DNA of 64,000 bases from Lutibacter sp. A80. Its GTDB lineage: Bacteria; Bacteroidota; Bacteroidia; Flavobacteriales; Flavobacteriaceae. Positions 55,050 through 63,999 of the stretch are shown here, in pieces. Within the stretch, counting starts at the first letter, position 1. Every line of letters begins with the position of its first letter. The notes beneath the pieces are model-generated. The model did no database searches. It was not told where the DNA came from and saw only the letters and a program-made list of their open reading frames with translations. The DNA lies in assembly GCF_022429645.1 (NCBI RefSeq), contig NZ_CP092480.1, positions 1,842,501 through 1,906,500 on the forward strand, read 5' to 3'. A program made the translations under genes and the position numbers.

Positions 55050-55937
55050 ATGAAAACTAAAAGTTTATTCGATTTTATTGGGAACACACCTTTAGTTAAA
55101 GCTAAAAATATTTTAACCAAAGAAAATGTTTCGCTTTATCTTAAGTTAGAAGGAAATAACCCTGGAGGAAGCGTAAAAGATAGAGCGGCATACAACATGA
55201 TAGCTTCAGCTTTAAAAAATGGTGACATCCAAAAAACAGACTATTTAATTGAAGCTACAAGTGGAAATACGGGTATTGCACTAGCAATGATTGCACAACA
55301 ATTCGGAATCAATATTGAATTGGTAATGCCAGAAAACTCTACTAAAGAGAGGGTGCAAACTATGCGAGCTTATGGCGCAAAAGTTACCTTAACATCTAGT
55401 GAAACTGGCATTGAAGGCTCCAGAGCTTATGCTGAAAAAAAAGTAATAGAAAAAGGATATAAAATGCTTAATCAATTTGCTAATGAAGCTAATTGGCAAG
55501 CACATTATAAAACTACTGGACCAGAAATATGGAGAGATACTAATGGAGAAATCACCCATTTTGTTTCTGCAATGGGTACAACCGGTACCATTATGGGAAC
55601 TTCTACCTTTTTAAAAGAAAAAAATAACAACATTCAAATAATTGGCGCACAACCAACCGATAATTCTAGAATTCCGGGTATAAGAAAATGGTCTCCAGAA
55701 TTTTTGCCCAAAATATTTAATCCTAAAAAAGTAGATACCGTTATTGAAGTTAGCGAAAATGAAGCTAGAAAAATGACTAAAAGACTTGCAAAAGAAGAAG
55801 GTATTTTTGCAGGAATGAGCAGTGGTGGAGCCGTAACTGCAGCATTAAAATTATCAAAAACTATAGAAAAAGGCATTATAGTTGCCATAATTTGCGATCG
55901 TGGAGATCGTTATTTATCATCTGATTTATTTGAATAA
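55050..55937 (+). CDS. cysM: Cysteine synthase (CysM-type)
   Basis: PLP enzyme forming cysteine from O-acetylserine and sulphide or thiosulphate. Lys43 in GGSVKDRAA is the Schiff-base residue, EATSGNTGIALAM (about 69-81) binds the amino acid, and GTTGTIMGTSTFLKE the phosphate. The length of 295 aa and the substitution pattern near the active site fit CysM better than CysK (about 310-320 aa), though the two are hard to separate by eye. It follows cysE by 3 bp, so both are co-translated. Confidence 0.9.
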   Translation: MKTKSLFDFIGNTPLVKAKNILTKENVSLYLKLEGNNPGGSVKDRAAYNMIASALKNGDIQKTDYLIEATSGNTGIALAMIAQQFGINIELVMPENSTKERVQTMRAYGAKVTLTSSETGIEGSRAYAEKKVIEKGYKMLNQFANEANWQAHYKTTGPEIWRDTNGEITHFVSAMGTTGTIMGTSTFLKEKNNNIQIIGAQPTDNSRIPGIRKWSPEFLPKIFNPKKVDTVIEVSENEARKMTKRLAKEEGIFAGMSSGGAVTAALKLSKTIEKGIIVAIICDRGDRYLSSDLFE

Positions 55938-55966
55938 AACGTTATAGCAACTATCCGTATTTTAGA

Positions 55967-55997
55967 TTGGATAGCAACCTCTTTTATTGTATTTTTG
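55967..55997 (+). promoter_or_regulatory. Promoter of the aminotransferase-galE unit
   Basis: -33 TTG (55967-55969) and -7 TATTTTTG (55990-55997), 20 bp apart: a good Bacteroidota promoter, 27 bp before the ATG at 56025. An in-frame ATG at 55995 falls inside the -7 element and therefore cannot be the start. Confidence 0.65.
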
Positions 55998-56024
55998 TTT
56001 GTTAGAATACATACAAATCTTACC

Positions 56025-57155
56025 ATGAAAAAAATACAAATGGTTGACCTCCAAAGTCAATACACCAAAATACAAGAACAAGTTGATTCTAAAATTTCAG
56101 AAGTTTTAAAATCTGCAGCTTATATAAATGGACCGGAAGTCCAGTCTTTTCAAAAAAATTTAGAAACTTATTTAAATGTAAAACACGTAATTCCTTGTGC
56201 AAATGGTACCGATGCTCTTCAAATCGCTATGATGGGATTAGGACTAGCTCCTGGAGACGAAGTTATTACAGTTGATTTTACCTTTGCTGCAACTGTTGAA
56301 GTAATTGCTTTATTACATTTAACTCCTGTTTTAGTAGATGTTGAAAAAGATACTTTTAACATAAATATTGAAGCATTAAAAAAAGCAATTACCCCAAAAA
56401 CTAAAGCTATTGTTCCAGTACATTTATTTGGACAATGTGCAAATATGGAGGCAATTTTAGAAGTTGCAAAAGAATATAACTTATTTGTAATTGAAGATAC
56501 AGCACAAGCTATTGGTGCCAACTACACCTTTAAAGATGGCACAACTAAAAAAGCAGGAACTATTGGAAATATAGGTACAACTTCATTCTTTCCTTCAAAA
56601 AATTTAGGTTGTTATGGTGATGGTGGTGCTATTTTTACAAATGATGATGATTTAGCACATACAATTAGAGGAATTGTAAACCACGGAATGTACAAACGCT
56701 ATTACCACGATGTTGTAGGTGTTAATTCTAGATTAGACAGCGTACAAGCAGCTGTTTTAAATGTAAAATTACCTCTTCTAGATTCGTATTGTGAAGCTAG
56801 ACAAAAAGCCGCTGCATACTACTCTAATGCTTTTGCTGGAAATGAAAACATAATTACACCTGCCACAAGCAACTTTACATCACATGTTTTTCATCAATAT
56901 ACATTACAAATTTTAACTGGTAAAAGAAACGAATTACACCAACATTTACTAGACAATGGAATTCCAAATGCCATTTACTACCCTGTACCACTTCACAGTC
57001 AAAAAGCATATAAAGACAAACGTTATAATGAGGATGATTTTAAAGTAACAAATGAATTAATTGATACTGTTATTTCTTTGCCAATGCACACAGAATTAGA
57101 TGAAGAACAATTAAATTTTATTACATCAACAATTTTAAATTTTATAAATAAATAA
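56025..57155 (+). CDS. DegT/DnrJ/EryC1/StrS-family sugar aminotransferase
   Basis: PLP aminotransferase acting on a nucleotide-linked keto-sugar for polysaccharide or O-antigen synthesis. I start it at 56025 (376 aa, MKKIQMVDLQ) because the upstream ATG overlaps the promoter. The cofactor lysine is Lys192 in FFPSKNLGCYGDGGA, the N-terminal CANGTDALQIAMMGLGL holds the cofactor pocket, and VIEDTAQAIG carries the Asp facing the pyridine ring. The conserved NSRLDSVQAAVL is also present. The last base of its stop overlaps the galE ATG. Its exact sugar substrate is unknown. Confidence 0.9.
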   Translation: MKKIQMVDLQSQYTKIQEQVDSKISEVLKSAAYINGPEVQSFQKNLETYLNVKHVIPCANGTDALQIAMMGLGLAPGDEVITVDFTFAATVEVIALLHLTPVLVDVEKDTFNINIEALKKAITPKTKAIVPVHLFGQCANMEAILEVAKEYNLFVIEDTAQAIGANYTFKDGTTKKAGTIGNIGTTSFFPSKNLGCYGDGGAIFTNDDDLAHTIRGIVNHGMYKRYYHDVVGVNSRLDSVQAAVLNVKLPLLDSYCEARQKAAAYYSNAFAGNENIITPATSNFTSHVFHQYTLQILTGKRNELHQHLLDNGIPNAIYYPVPLHSQKAYKDKRYNEDDFKVTNELIDTVISLPMHTELDEEQLNFITSTILNFINK

Positions 57156-58174
57156 TGAAAAAAGTTTTAGTTACTGGAGGGTTAGGATTTATTGGCTCAC
57201 ACACAGTTGTAGAGTTACAAAATGAAGGTTTCGAAGTTCTTATTATTGATAATTTATCAAACTCAAGCATTGAAGTTTTAGATAAAATAACTTCAATTAC
57301 AGGAACAAAACCTACATATTTTAATATCGATTTAAGAGAAAAAACTGCTGTTAAAGATTTTTTCGCAAATAATAAAGTAGATGGAATTATTCATTTTGCA
57401 GCATCTAAAGCAGTAGGTGAAAGTGTTCAAATGCCATTAGAATATTATGAAAACAATCTTGGTAGTTTAATTTCTATTTTACAAGAAATGAAAGCTAACA
57501 ACTTAAATAACTTTATTTTTAGTTCATCTTGTACCGTTTATGGACAAGCAGATGAACTTCCAATTACAGAAAATGCACCTATAAAACCTGCGGAATCTCC
57601 TTACGGAAATACAAAACAAATTGGTGAAGAAATTATAAAAGATGCTACCAAAATTTCAGATTTAAAAGCTATTGCATTGCGTTATTTTAATCCAATTGGC
57701 TCACACGAATCTTCAAAAATTGGTGAATTACCTATTGGAATACCTCAAAACTTAATTCCTTATGTAGTACAAACTGCAGCTGGAATACGTAAAGAACTTT
57801 CCGTTTTTGGAAGTGATTACGATACACCTGACGGTACAGCCGTTAGAGATTACATTCATGTAGTTGACTTAGCAAAAGCACATATTGTTGCTTTAAAAAG
57901 ACTTATTGAAAATAATAACAAAGCTCAATATGAAATTTTTAACTTAGGTACTGGTAAAGGAAATTCTGTTTTAGAAGTTATAAATACTTTTGAAAAAGTT
58001 ACTGGTAAAAAAGTAAACTATAAATTAGTAGATAGACGGGAAGGCGACATTACAGCCGCTTATGCCGATACAAATTTTGCAAATGAAGAACTTGGATGGA
58101 AAGCTGAATTAACTCTAGATGAGGCTTTACTTTCTGCCTGGAAATGGCAAGAAGCTTTAAATAGCGAAAAGTAA
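57155..58174 (+). CDS. galE: UDP-glucose 4-epimerase
   Basis: SDR-superfamily epimerase interconverting UDP-glucose and UDP-galactose (or the GlcNAc/GalNAc forms). The NAD-binding GGLGFIG is at 8-14 and the catalytic Tyr150 and Lys154 lie in SPYGNTKQ. SSSCTVYG (123-130) and the late RREGDITAAYAD (about 295-306) fit GalE. The length of 339 aa is standard. It shares 1 bp with the aminotransferase, suggesting joint use in surface-polysaccharide sugar supply. A bidirectional terminator follows. Confidence 0.95.
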   Translation: MKKVLVTGGLGFIGSHTVVELQNEGFEVLIIDNLSNSSIEVLDKITSITGTKPTYFNIDLREKTAVKDFFANNKVDGIIHFAASKAVGESVQMPLEYYENNLGSLISILQEMKANNLNNFIFSSSCTVYGQADELPITENAPIKPAESPYGNTKQIGEEIIKDATKISDLKAIALRYFNPIGSHESSKIGELPIGIPQNLIPYVVQTAAGIRKELSVFGSDYDTPDGTAVRDYIHVVDLAKAHIVALKRLIENNNKAQYEIFNLGTGKGNSVLEVINTFEKVTGKKVNYKLVDRREGDITAAYADTNFANEELGWKAELTLDEALLSAWKWQEALNSEK

Positions 58175-58206
58175 ACAACTCCTATTTTAAGTAACAACAC
58201 ACTATT

Positions 58207-58249
58207 AAAAAAGGGCTTTTAAATAAAATTTGAAAGCCCTTTTTATTTT
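58207..58249. terminator. Bidirectional terminator between galE and fabD
   Basis: A 9-bp stem AAGGGCTTT/AAAGCCCTT (58211-58219 with 58233-58241) with A-run before and T-run after, so it has a U-tract in both directions. It is placed between two convergent genes. Confidence 0.85.
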
Positions 58250-58295
58250 ATCTGTATAAAACTGTTAACCGCAAATTGCAACTGAGCGTTAGAAA

Positions 58296-59177
58296 CTAAG
58301 CAACAGCTCCACTAGCAGAAACACTTCTATCTATTTTACGCATTAAACCTTGTAAAACCTTACCTGGTCCAACTTCAACAAATTCTGTTCCACCATCTGC
58401 AATCATAGCTTGCACGCATTGTGTCCAACGTACAGGCGCCGTTAATTGCGCTATTAAATTTCCTTTAATTTCATCTGGATTTGTAACCGCTTTTGCCACA
58501 ACATTTTGATAAACCGGACAAATAGGTTCACTAAATACAGTATTTTTAATCGCTTCAGCTAATTCCTCTCTTGCTGGCGCCATTAAAGGAGAGTGAAATG
58601 CTCCACCAACTGGTAATTTTAAAGCACGTCTTGCTCCTTTTTCTGTTAGCAACTCACAAGCTTTATCTATAGCTGAAATTTCACCAGAAATAACCAACTG
58701 ACCAGGACAATTATAATTAGCTGCCACTACTACACCATCAATACTAGCACATACTTCTTCAACAACATTATCATCTAAACCTAAAACTGCAGCCATTGTT
58801 GATTCTTGAGCTTCACAAGCTTTTTGCATTGCTAAAGCTCTTTTAGAAACCAATTTTAGACCATCTTCAAAAGTCAATACTCCATTAGCAACTAAAGCTG
58901 AAAGTTCACCTAAAGAATGCCCTGCAACCATTTCTGGTTTAAAATCATCTCCTAATGTTTTTGCCAAAATTACTGAATGCAAAAAAATTGCAGGCTGTGT
59001 TACTTTTGTTTGTTTTAAATCCTCTGCAGTACCTTCAAACATAATGTCTGTTATAGAAAAACCTAAAATACTGTTTGCTTTTTCAAAAAGTTCTTGAGCT
59101 AAGGGTGAGCTTTGATATAAATCTAATCCCATTCCGACAAATTGAGCTCCTTGACCTGGAAATATATATGCTTTCAT
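58296..59177 (-). CDS. fabD: Malonyl-CoA:ACP transacylase
   Basis: Loads malonyl units onto acyl carrier protein for fatty-acid synthesis. The nucleophile Ser88 is in VAGHSLGE, His195 in GGAFHSPLM completes the dyad, and the N-terminal FPGQGAQFVGMG and QPAIFLHS are present. The length of 293 aa is normal. It is a single-gene unit here, divergent from the next transporter gene. A -7 element TATTTTTG (59218-59211, minus) lies 34 bp upstream with a possible -33 TTG at 59244-59242. Confidence 0.97.
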   Translation of the reverse strand: MKAYIFPGQGAQFVGMGLDLYQSSPLAQELFEKANSILGFSITDIMFEGTAEDLKQTKVTQPAIFLHSVILAKTLGDDFKPEMVAGHSLGELSALVANGVLTFEDGLKLVSKRALAMQKACEAQESTMAAVLGLDDNVVEEVCASIDGVVVAANYNCPGQLVISGEISAIDKACELLTEKGARRALKLPVGGAFHSPLMAPAREELAEAIKNTVFSEPICPVYQNVVAKAVTNPDEIKGNLIAQLTAPVRWTQCVQAMIADGGTEFVEVGPGKVLQGLMRKIDRSVSASGAVA

Positions 59178-59210
59178 TCTATTTATTTTATTCGATTTAA
59201 ATTAAAAAAA

Positions 59211-59244
59211 CAAAAATAAGAATAAATTACTATATTCGTATCAA
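59211..59244 (-). promoter_or_regulatory. fabD promoter
   Basis: -7 TATTTTTG (59218-59211, exact TAnnTTTG) with TTG at 59244-59242, spacing 23 bp, at the long end of what is usual. It overlaps the divergent region in front of the transporter, which itself has a near-match TATATTCG at 59231-59238. Confidence 0.45.
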
Positions 59245-59254
59245 CTTGATAGTA

Positions 59255-59947
59255 ATGAATCAAAAACTAAAATCCGAAGCTTTTACAATTTATTTAATTT
59301 TAGCATCCATGTTTATTGCAGCATTGGTAGCTTCAAATTTAATTTTTCAAAAATTTTTTTATTGGAATCCTTTTGGATGGTTCAGATTTGAACTTTCTGT
59401 TGGTATTTTACCTTACCCTATTACCTTTTTAATTACCGATATTATTTCAGAAATTTATGGGCGAAAAAAAGCAAATCAGGTTGTAATTGCAGGTATTTTT
59501 GCTTCATTTTTTTCAATGTTGATTGTTCTTATTGCAAATTATACTCCAGCAATTGATAATTCACCTATTAACAACCAAATATTTACAAAAGTATTTGGAC
59601 TATCTCCTATTGCTGTTTTAGCTTCTATGTTAGCTTATTTATTTGCTCAATTTATTGATATCCGCCTATTTCATTTTTGGAAAAGAAAAACCAAAGGTGA
59701 ACATTTATGGTTACGCAATAATTTTTCCACCTTCGCTTCACAATTAATTGACACTGTAACGGTGGTAGGTTTACTGTGTATTTTTAAAGTTTTACCTTGG
59801 AATATTTTTGGGACTTTAGTTTTAAGTGGTTTTTTATTTAAAATTATAATTGCACTTTTAGATACTCCTATTTTATACTTTATAGTTTACCTATTTAAAA
59901 AACGATTTCATTTAGCGAAAGGAGAAGAAATTTCATTTTTTAAATAA
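59255..59947 (+). CDS. Queuosine-precursor transporter (VUT/YhhQ family)
   Basis: Inner-membrane protein of the YhhQ/COG1738 family, which takes up 7-cyano- or 7-aminomethyl-7-deazaguanine for tRNA queuosine. About six hydrophobic helices are visible. Family blocks are ASMFIAALVASNLI near the N-terminus, PYPITFLITDIISEIYGRKKA in part (about 54-74) and FASQLIDTVTVVGLL. The ATG at 59255 gives 230 aa; a TTG at 59246 would add three residues but lies too close to the presumed transcription start. It is convergent with the YitT-type gene 10 bp away. Confidence 0.88.
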   Translation: MNQKLKSEAFTIYLILASMFIAALVASNLIFQKFFYWNPFGWFRFELSVGILPYPITFLITDIISEIYGRKKANQVVIAGIFASFFSMLIVLIANYTPAIDNSPINNQIFTKVFGLSPIAVLASMLAYLFAQFIDIRLFHFWKRKTKGEHLWLRNNFSTFASQLIDTVTVVGLLCIFKVLPWNIFGTLVLSGFLFKIIIALLDTPILYFIVYLFKKRFHLAKGEEISFFK

Positions 59948-59957
59948 AAACAAGTGC

Positions 59958-60923
59958 TTATTTTAAAGGTCTTTTTTTTATCATTCCTCCTTTGGTGTCT
60001 TTTATACTGTTCATAATTATAAATGCATGCTCGTCAATTTTTTCTATTTCGGTTTTAATTCTTGCAATTTCTAATCGTGTAACAATTGTATAAATAATAT
60101 CAAAATTAGTTAAATCTTGTTCTTGCTTTCCAAATCCACCTTTTCCAACATATACGGTTACTCCACGTCCTAAATCTTCAGTTATCATTAACCTAATTTT
60201 TTCACTTTTGGTTGAAATTATTGAAATTCCGGTATATTCTTCAACTCCTTCAATAATAAAATCAATTGTTTTTGCTGCAGCCATATAAGTTAACATTGCA
60301 TACAAGGCTACTTCTATTGATAAAATATAGGCTCCAAAGGAAAATATTATAATGTTAAAAATTAAAATTATATCACCTATTGTAAGTCCTGATTTTTTAC
60401 TCAAAAATATTGCTAAAACTTCTGTTCCATCAATAACAGCACCACCTCTAATAGACATTCCAATACCACCTCCTAAGAAAAAACCACCAAAAACAGCGAT
60501 TAACAACTTATCTGAAGTAATTAAAGGGTATGGAATAAAATGAACCGATAATGCTAAAGCTATAATTGCTAAAATACTTTTTAAAGCAAATTGTTTACCA
60601 ATATTAGAATACCCTAAAACTATAAAAGGCAAATTAATAAGTACAATTAATACCGATAGGGAATAACCTGTAACATCTGAAATTAATAAGGATATCCCCA
60701 TTGCTCCACCATCAATAAAAGAGTTTGGCAATAAAAATCCTTTTAATCCAAAACCGGCAGAAACAACACCTATTAAAATAAAAAACACCTCTCGTACACT
60801 ATGAGAGATGCTTACTTCTATACTTTTAACCTCTTCAGACAATCTTTTAGTTTGTCTAAACGAGCTTTTTTTAAATCTACGTTTTACGGTTTTAACAATT
60901 AAATTATGTATAAATGCAATCAT
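59958..60923 (-). CDS. YitT-family membrane protein (DUF161/DUF2179)
   Basis: Polytopic inner-membrane protein of unknown function. A basic N-terminal stretch (about 1-35) precedes about five to six helices with small-residue motifs (GAMGISLLISDVTGYSLS and FGGFFLGGGIGMSIRGGAVI). A cytosolic DUF2179-type domain (about 220-310) carries GVTVYVGKGGFGKQEQDL. This pairing is typical of YitT proteins. At 321 aa it is slightly longer than average because of the N-terminal extension. It follows the DUF2797 gene by 23 bp and may share its transcript. Confidence 0.88.
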   Translation of the reverse strand: MIAFIHNLIVKTVKRRFKKSSFRQTKRLSEEVKSIEVSISHSVREVFFILIGVVSAGFGLKGFLLPNSFIDGGAMGISLLISDVTGYSLSVLIVLINLPFIVLGYSNIGKQFALKSILAIIALALSVHFIPYPLITSDKLLIAVFGGFFLGGGIGMSIRGGAVIDGTEVLAIFLSKKSGLTIGDIILIFNIIIFSFGAYILSIEVALYAMLTYMAAAKTIDFIIEGVEEYTGISIISTKSEKIRLMITEDLGRGVTVYVGKGGFGKQEQDLTNFDIIYTIVTRLEIARIKTEIEKIDEHAFIIMNSIKDTKGGMIKKRPLK

Positions 60924-60946
60924 ATATTATTTCTTCTCCTCTAAAA

Positions 60947-61744
60947 TTAATTAACCGTTATTATTACTTTATAACCTTCGTTATTTCTAATGTTAAAAAC
61001 GGTATTATCTTCAAATAATAAATACTGCCCTTTTACACCTTTTAATTTACCTGAATATACATGAGATTTTTCTAAATTTAAGGTTTTAATTTTTGTTGGA
61101 TATTGTAAAACTGGATAATTTACCTCTGTAATTTTATTATTATTTGCTAAAAAGTAAGGTTGAACTTCTTCTGGAATATATTTTTTTAATTTTTCACGTT
61201 CTTCAATCAAATCTGCACTAGAGATATCATTTTTCAACATTTTTTGCCAGCTTGTTTTATCTGCTACGTATTCTTTAAGCGCAACTTCTGTAATACCTGC
61301 CAAATATCTATTAGGAACCTCAACAATTTCAATTGCTTTTGAGGCACCTTGGTCAATCCAACGTGTTGGCACTTGGGTTTTTCTTGTTACACCTACTTTT
61401 ACATTACTTGACAGTGCTAAATATACAATATGTGGCTTTAACTGAACACTTTTTTCATAGGCTAAATCTCTATCTTCAATATCTTTATGTGCTGTGCTTA
61501 ATTCGGGTTTCATTATCCAATCTCCAACGGCAGCACTTTTGTAAAAACAATCATAACAAAAGCCTTGTCTAAAAATTTTCTTTTCTTTACCACAACACAA
61601 ACATTGATACCCTTCAAAACTAATCTCAATTTCTTTATCTAATAATTGGTTTAAAACTAAAAAATCATTTTCAACATCTAAGTAATATTGAACTTGATTG
61701 TTTAATTCTGTTTTCATTTTTTTTAGTACTGTTTGATATTGCAT
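60947..61744 (-). CDS. DUF2797 protein with zinc-ribbon-like cysteines
   Basis: Cytoplasmic protein of unknown function, 265 aa. A four-cysteine cluster C48xxC51 and C63xxC66 (CLCCGKEK ... GFCYDCFY) looks like a zinc ribbon. The following part has HIVYLALSSNVKVGVTRKTQ, reminiscent of a GIY-YIG-like fold, then PTRWIDQGASKAIEIVEVPN. I recall this combination as the DUF2797 family. No catalytic role is established. The gene is divergent from the GH3-family gene and precedes the YitT-type gene. Confidence 0.8.
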   Translation of the reverse strand: MQYQTVLKKMKTELNNQVQYYLDVENDFLVLNQLLDKEIEISFEGYQCLCCGKEKKIFRQGFCYDCFYKSAAVGDWIMKPELSTAHKDIEDRDLAYEKSVQLKPHIVYLALSSNVKVGVTRKTQVPTRWIDQGASKAIEIVEVPNRYLAGITEVALKEYVADKTSWQKMLKNDISSADLIEEREKLKKYIPEEVQPYFLANNNKITEVNYPVLQYPTKIKTLNLEKSHVYSGKLKGVKGQYLLFEDNTVFNIRNNEGYKVIITVN

Positions 61745-61791
61745 TTAAAGTTTTTTATTAAATTTAACATTCCAAATATACTGATTAAAAT

Positions 61792-63312
61792 ATGCCATTT
61801 CAAATAGTAAATTCAATAATATCTTGGTTCTTAAAAAAAAGAAAACATCAAATGGAGTTATTTTTAAAATATCCTATAGATGTACAACATGAATTATTGT
61901 TTAAATTATTAAATAAAGCTCAAAATACAGAAATAGGAATTAAATATGACTTTTCGAAAATAGACACTTACAAAGATTTTACAAAAAATGTACCAATTCA
62001 ACAATACGAATCTATAGAACCTTTAATAGATCGTACTAGAAAAGGTGAACAAAATATTTTTTGGCCTACACATATTAGATGGTTTGCAAAATCTAGTGGA
62101 ACAACAAATGCTAAAAGTAAATTTATTCCCGTAAGCGATGAAGCTTTAGAAAACTGCCATTTTAAAGCAGGAAAAGATATGCTTTGTTTGTATTTTAACA
62201 ATAATGAAGAAGCTCAACTTTTTACTGGTAAAGGCTTACGTTTAGGAGGAAGCAGTGCTGTATATGAAGATAATGACACGTATTTTGGTGATTTATCTGC
62301 TATAATTATTGAAAACATGCCATTTTGGGCAGATTTTAGAAGTGCACCTAAACAAGAAACTGCTTTAATGGAAGAATGGGAAACCAAATTAAATGCAATT
62401 GTTAAAGAAACTATTAACGAAGATATTACAAGTTTAGTAGGTGTTCCTTCTTGGATGCTGGTTTTATTAAACAGAGTTTTAGAAAAAACAGGAAAAGATA
62501 ATATTCTAGAAGTTTGGCCAAATTTAGAAGTATATTTTCATGGCGGTGTAAATTTCAATCCATACAGAGAACAATTTAAAAAACTAATACCAAAAAAAGA
62601 TTTTAAATATTACGAAACCTACAATGCTTCTGAAGGATTTTTTGCAATTCAAGATGTAAATGATTCTTTAGACATGTTATTAATGCTCGATTATGGAATT
62701 TTTTATGAATTTATTCCTATGCACGCATTTAATGGTGAAGATTCTGAAGCTATTCCGCTTGAACAAGTAGAATTAAATACCAATTACGCCATTGTTATTA
62801 CTACCAATGGTGGCTTATGGCGCTACTTAATTGGTGATACTGTAAAGTTTACATCATTAAACCCTTATAGAATTCGAATAACCGGACGCACAAAACACTT
62901 TATCAATGTTTTTGGTGAAGAATTAATTGTAGAAAATGCTGAAGAAGCATTAAAACAAGCTTGCTTAAAAACAAATGCTGAAATTTCTGAATACACTGCT
63001 GCACCTGTTTTTATGGATAACAAAAAAAGTGGTAGACACGAATGGATTATTGAATTTAAAAAACTTCCAGAAGATATCGATTATTTTACAGAAATACTTG
63101 ATAACACAATTAAAGCTATAAATTCAGATTATGAAGCTAAAAGGTATCATGATTTAACCTTAGAAATGCCTAAAGTAAATGTAGCTCCAGAAGGTTTATT
63201 TTACAATTGGTTAAAACTTAAAGGTAAATTAGGCGGACAACATAAAATACCAAGGCTTTCAAATTCTAGAAAACATTTAGAGGAATTATTAGAACTCGAA
63301 TTGGTAAATTAA
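61792..63312 (+). CDS. GH3 auxin-responsive promoter family protein (acyl-adenylating fold)
   Basis: Member of the GH3 branch of the ANL adenylate-forming superfamily. In plants these conjugate amino acids to auxin or jasmonate; the bacterial substrate is unknown. The ATP-binding KSSGTTNAKSKFIPVS lies at about 103-118, the YNASEGFF motif near 281-288, and the hinge GRTKHFINVFGEEL near 368-381. At 506 aa it is within the usual length for bacterial members. No signal peptide. It is transcribed alone and ends at a strong terminator that lies inside the 3' end of the convergent gene. Confidence 0.9.
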   Translation: MPFQIVNSIISWFLKKRKHQMELFLKYPIDVQHELLFKLLNKAQNTEIGIKYDFSKIDTYKDFTKNVPIQQYESIEPLIDRTRKGEQNIFWPTHIRWFAKSSGTTNAKSKFIPVSDEALENCHFKAGKDMLCLYFNNNEEAQLFTGKGLRLGGSSAVYEDNDTYFGDLSAIIIENMPFWADFRSAPKQETALMEEWETKLNAIVKETINEDITSLVGVPSWMLVLLNRVLEKTGKDNILEVWPNLEVYFHGGVNFNPYREQFKKLIPKKDFKYYETYNASEGFFAIQDVNDSLDMLLMLDYGIFYEFIPMHAFNGEDSEAIPLEQVELNTNYAIVITTNGGLWRYLIGDTVKFTSLNPYRIRITGRTKHFINVFGEELIVENAEEALKQACLKTNAEISEYTAAPVFMDNKKSGRHEWIIEFKKLPEDIDYFTEILDNTIKAINSDYEAKRYHDLTLEMPKVNVAPEGLFYNWLKLKGKLGGQHKIPRLSNSRKHLEELLELELVN

Positions 63313-63999
63313 TTACTTCCAAAGCACCTCTGTTTTAGAGGTGTTTTTATCGTTTTCTGAAATATATTTTAGATTTTGAATTTTTGCTTTTAACAATAAT
63401 TTTTTTCCTTCTAAACTTCTAGAATAAAGCAACTCTGATTTTCCAACATACTTTTTCCAATTTTTATAAAACAATGTAGCTGATTTTTTATTAGAATCGA
63501 AAATATTTGGCACTGAATGCATATTGTAAATTCCTATTTTATCCTTCATCCAATTTTTTCGTGAAATAATATATCTAGGATTTTTTATTGGTTGTAATAT
63601 TTCATTTAAACTTGTTACAAAAAGTGAATTTTCAAAATAAGACGCCCCAATTAACGAACAACTAATTGCTCCTTTTTTATCTTTAACAACTTCAATTTGA
63701 ATGGTGTTAAAATCTGTTTTTATTAAATTTGATTGTAACATAGTTTGTAAAACTGCTTTCCCAATTTTACTAACTAGCTTATCTACATTTCCTAAAACAT
63801 AATACAGTCTAATTACTTTTAATGTTCTTGGTAGAAACACAATAAATAAACTTACTATAAAATATTTTAATACAATTAAAAAATTACCTCTTAATAAGTT
63901 AACAAGATTATTGGTTATGTATTCAGTTGTAAAATATAAAAAACCAAGTCCCAATTCAATAAATCCATTTTTAGATAATTTAGTATAAACTGCTTTTTT
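63313..63999 (-). CDS. Unrecognised protein, 5' part cut by the window edge
   Basis: The frame stays open from the stop at 63313 to the window end, so a start near 63954 (a TTG) is not required and the gene is truncated here: 228 residues are visible. One strong hydrophobic segment (FLIVLKYFIVSLFIVFLP) precedes a soluble region of about 170 residues. That region has NPRYIISRKNW and LLYSRSLEGKKLLLKAK. It vaguely recalls the C-terminal part of large Bacteroidota proteins annotated as helicase or restriction-subunit-like, but I cannot support that. It is convergent with the GH3-family gene with adjacent stop codons. Confidence 0.6.
   Translation of the reverse strand, partial: KKAVYTKLSKNGFIELGLGFLYFTTEYITNNLVNLLRGNFLIVLKYFIVSLFIVFLPRTLKVIRLYYVLGNVDKLVSKIGKAVLQTMLQSNLIKTDFNTIQIEVVKDKKGAISCSLIGASYFENSLFVTSLNEILQPIKNPRYIISRKNWMKDKIGIYNMHSVPNIFDSNKKSATLFYKNWKKYVGKSELLYSRSLEGKKLLLKAKIQNLKYISENDKNTSKTEVLWK
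63325..63348 (+). terminator. Terminator of the GH3-family gene, inside the convergent CDS
   Basis: CACCTCT/AGAGGTG stem (63325-63331 with 63337-63343, 5-nt loop) followed by TTTTT. The hairpin lies within the last codons of the minus-strand gene ending at 63313. Confidence 0.85.

Noticed and set aside
55995-56024. Upstream start of the sugar aminotransferase
   Set aside because: This ATG lies within the -7 element of a good promoter; the next ATG at 56025 fits the family start.
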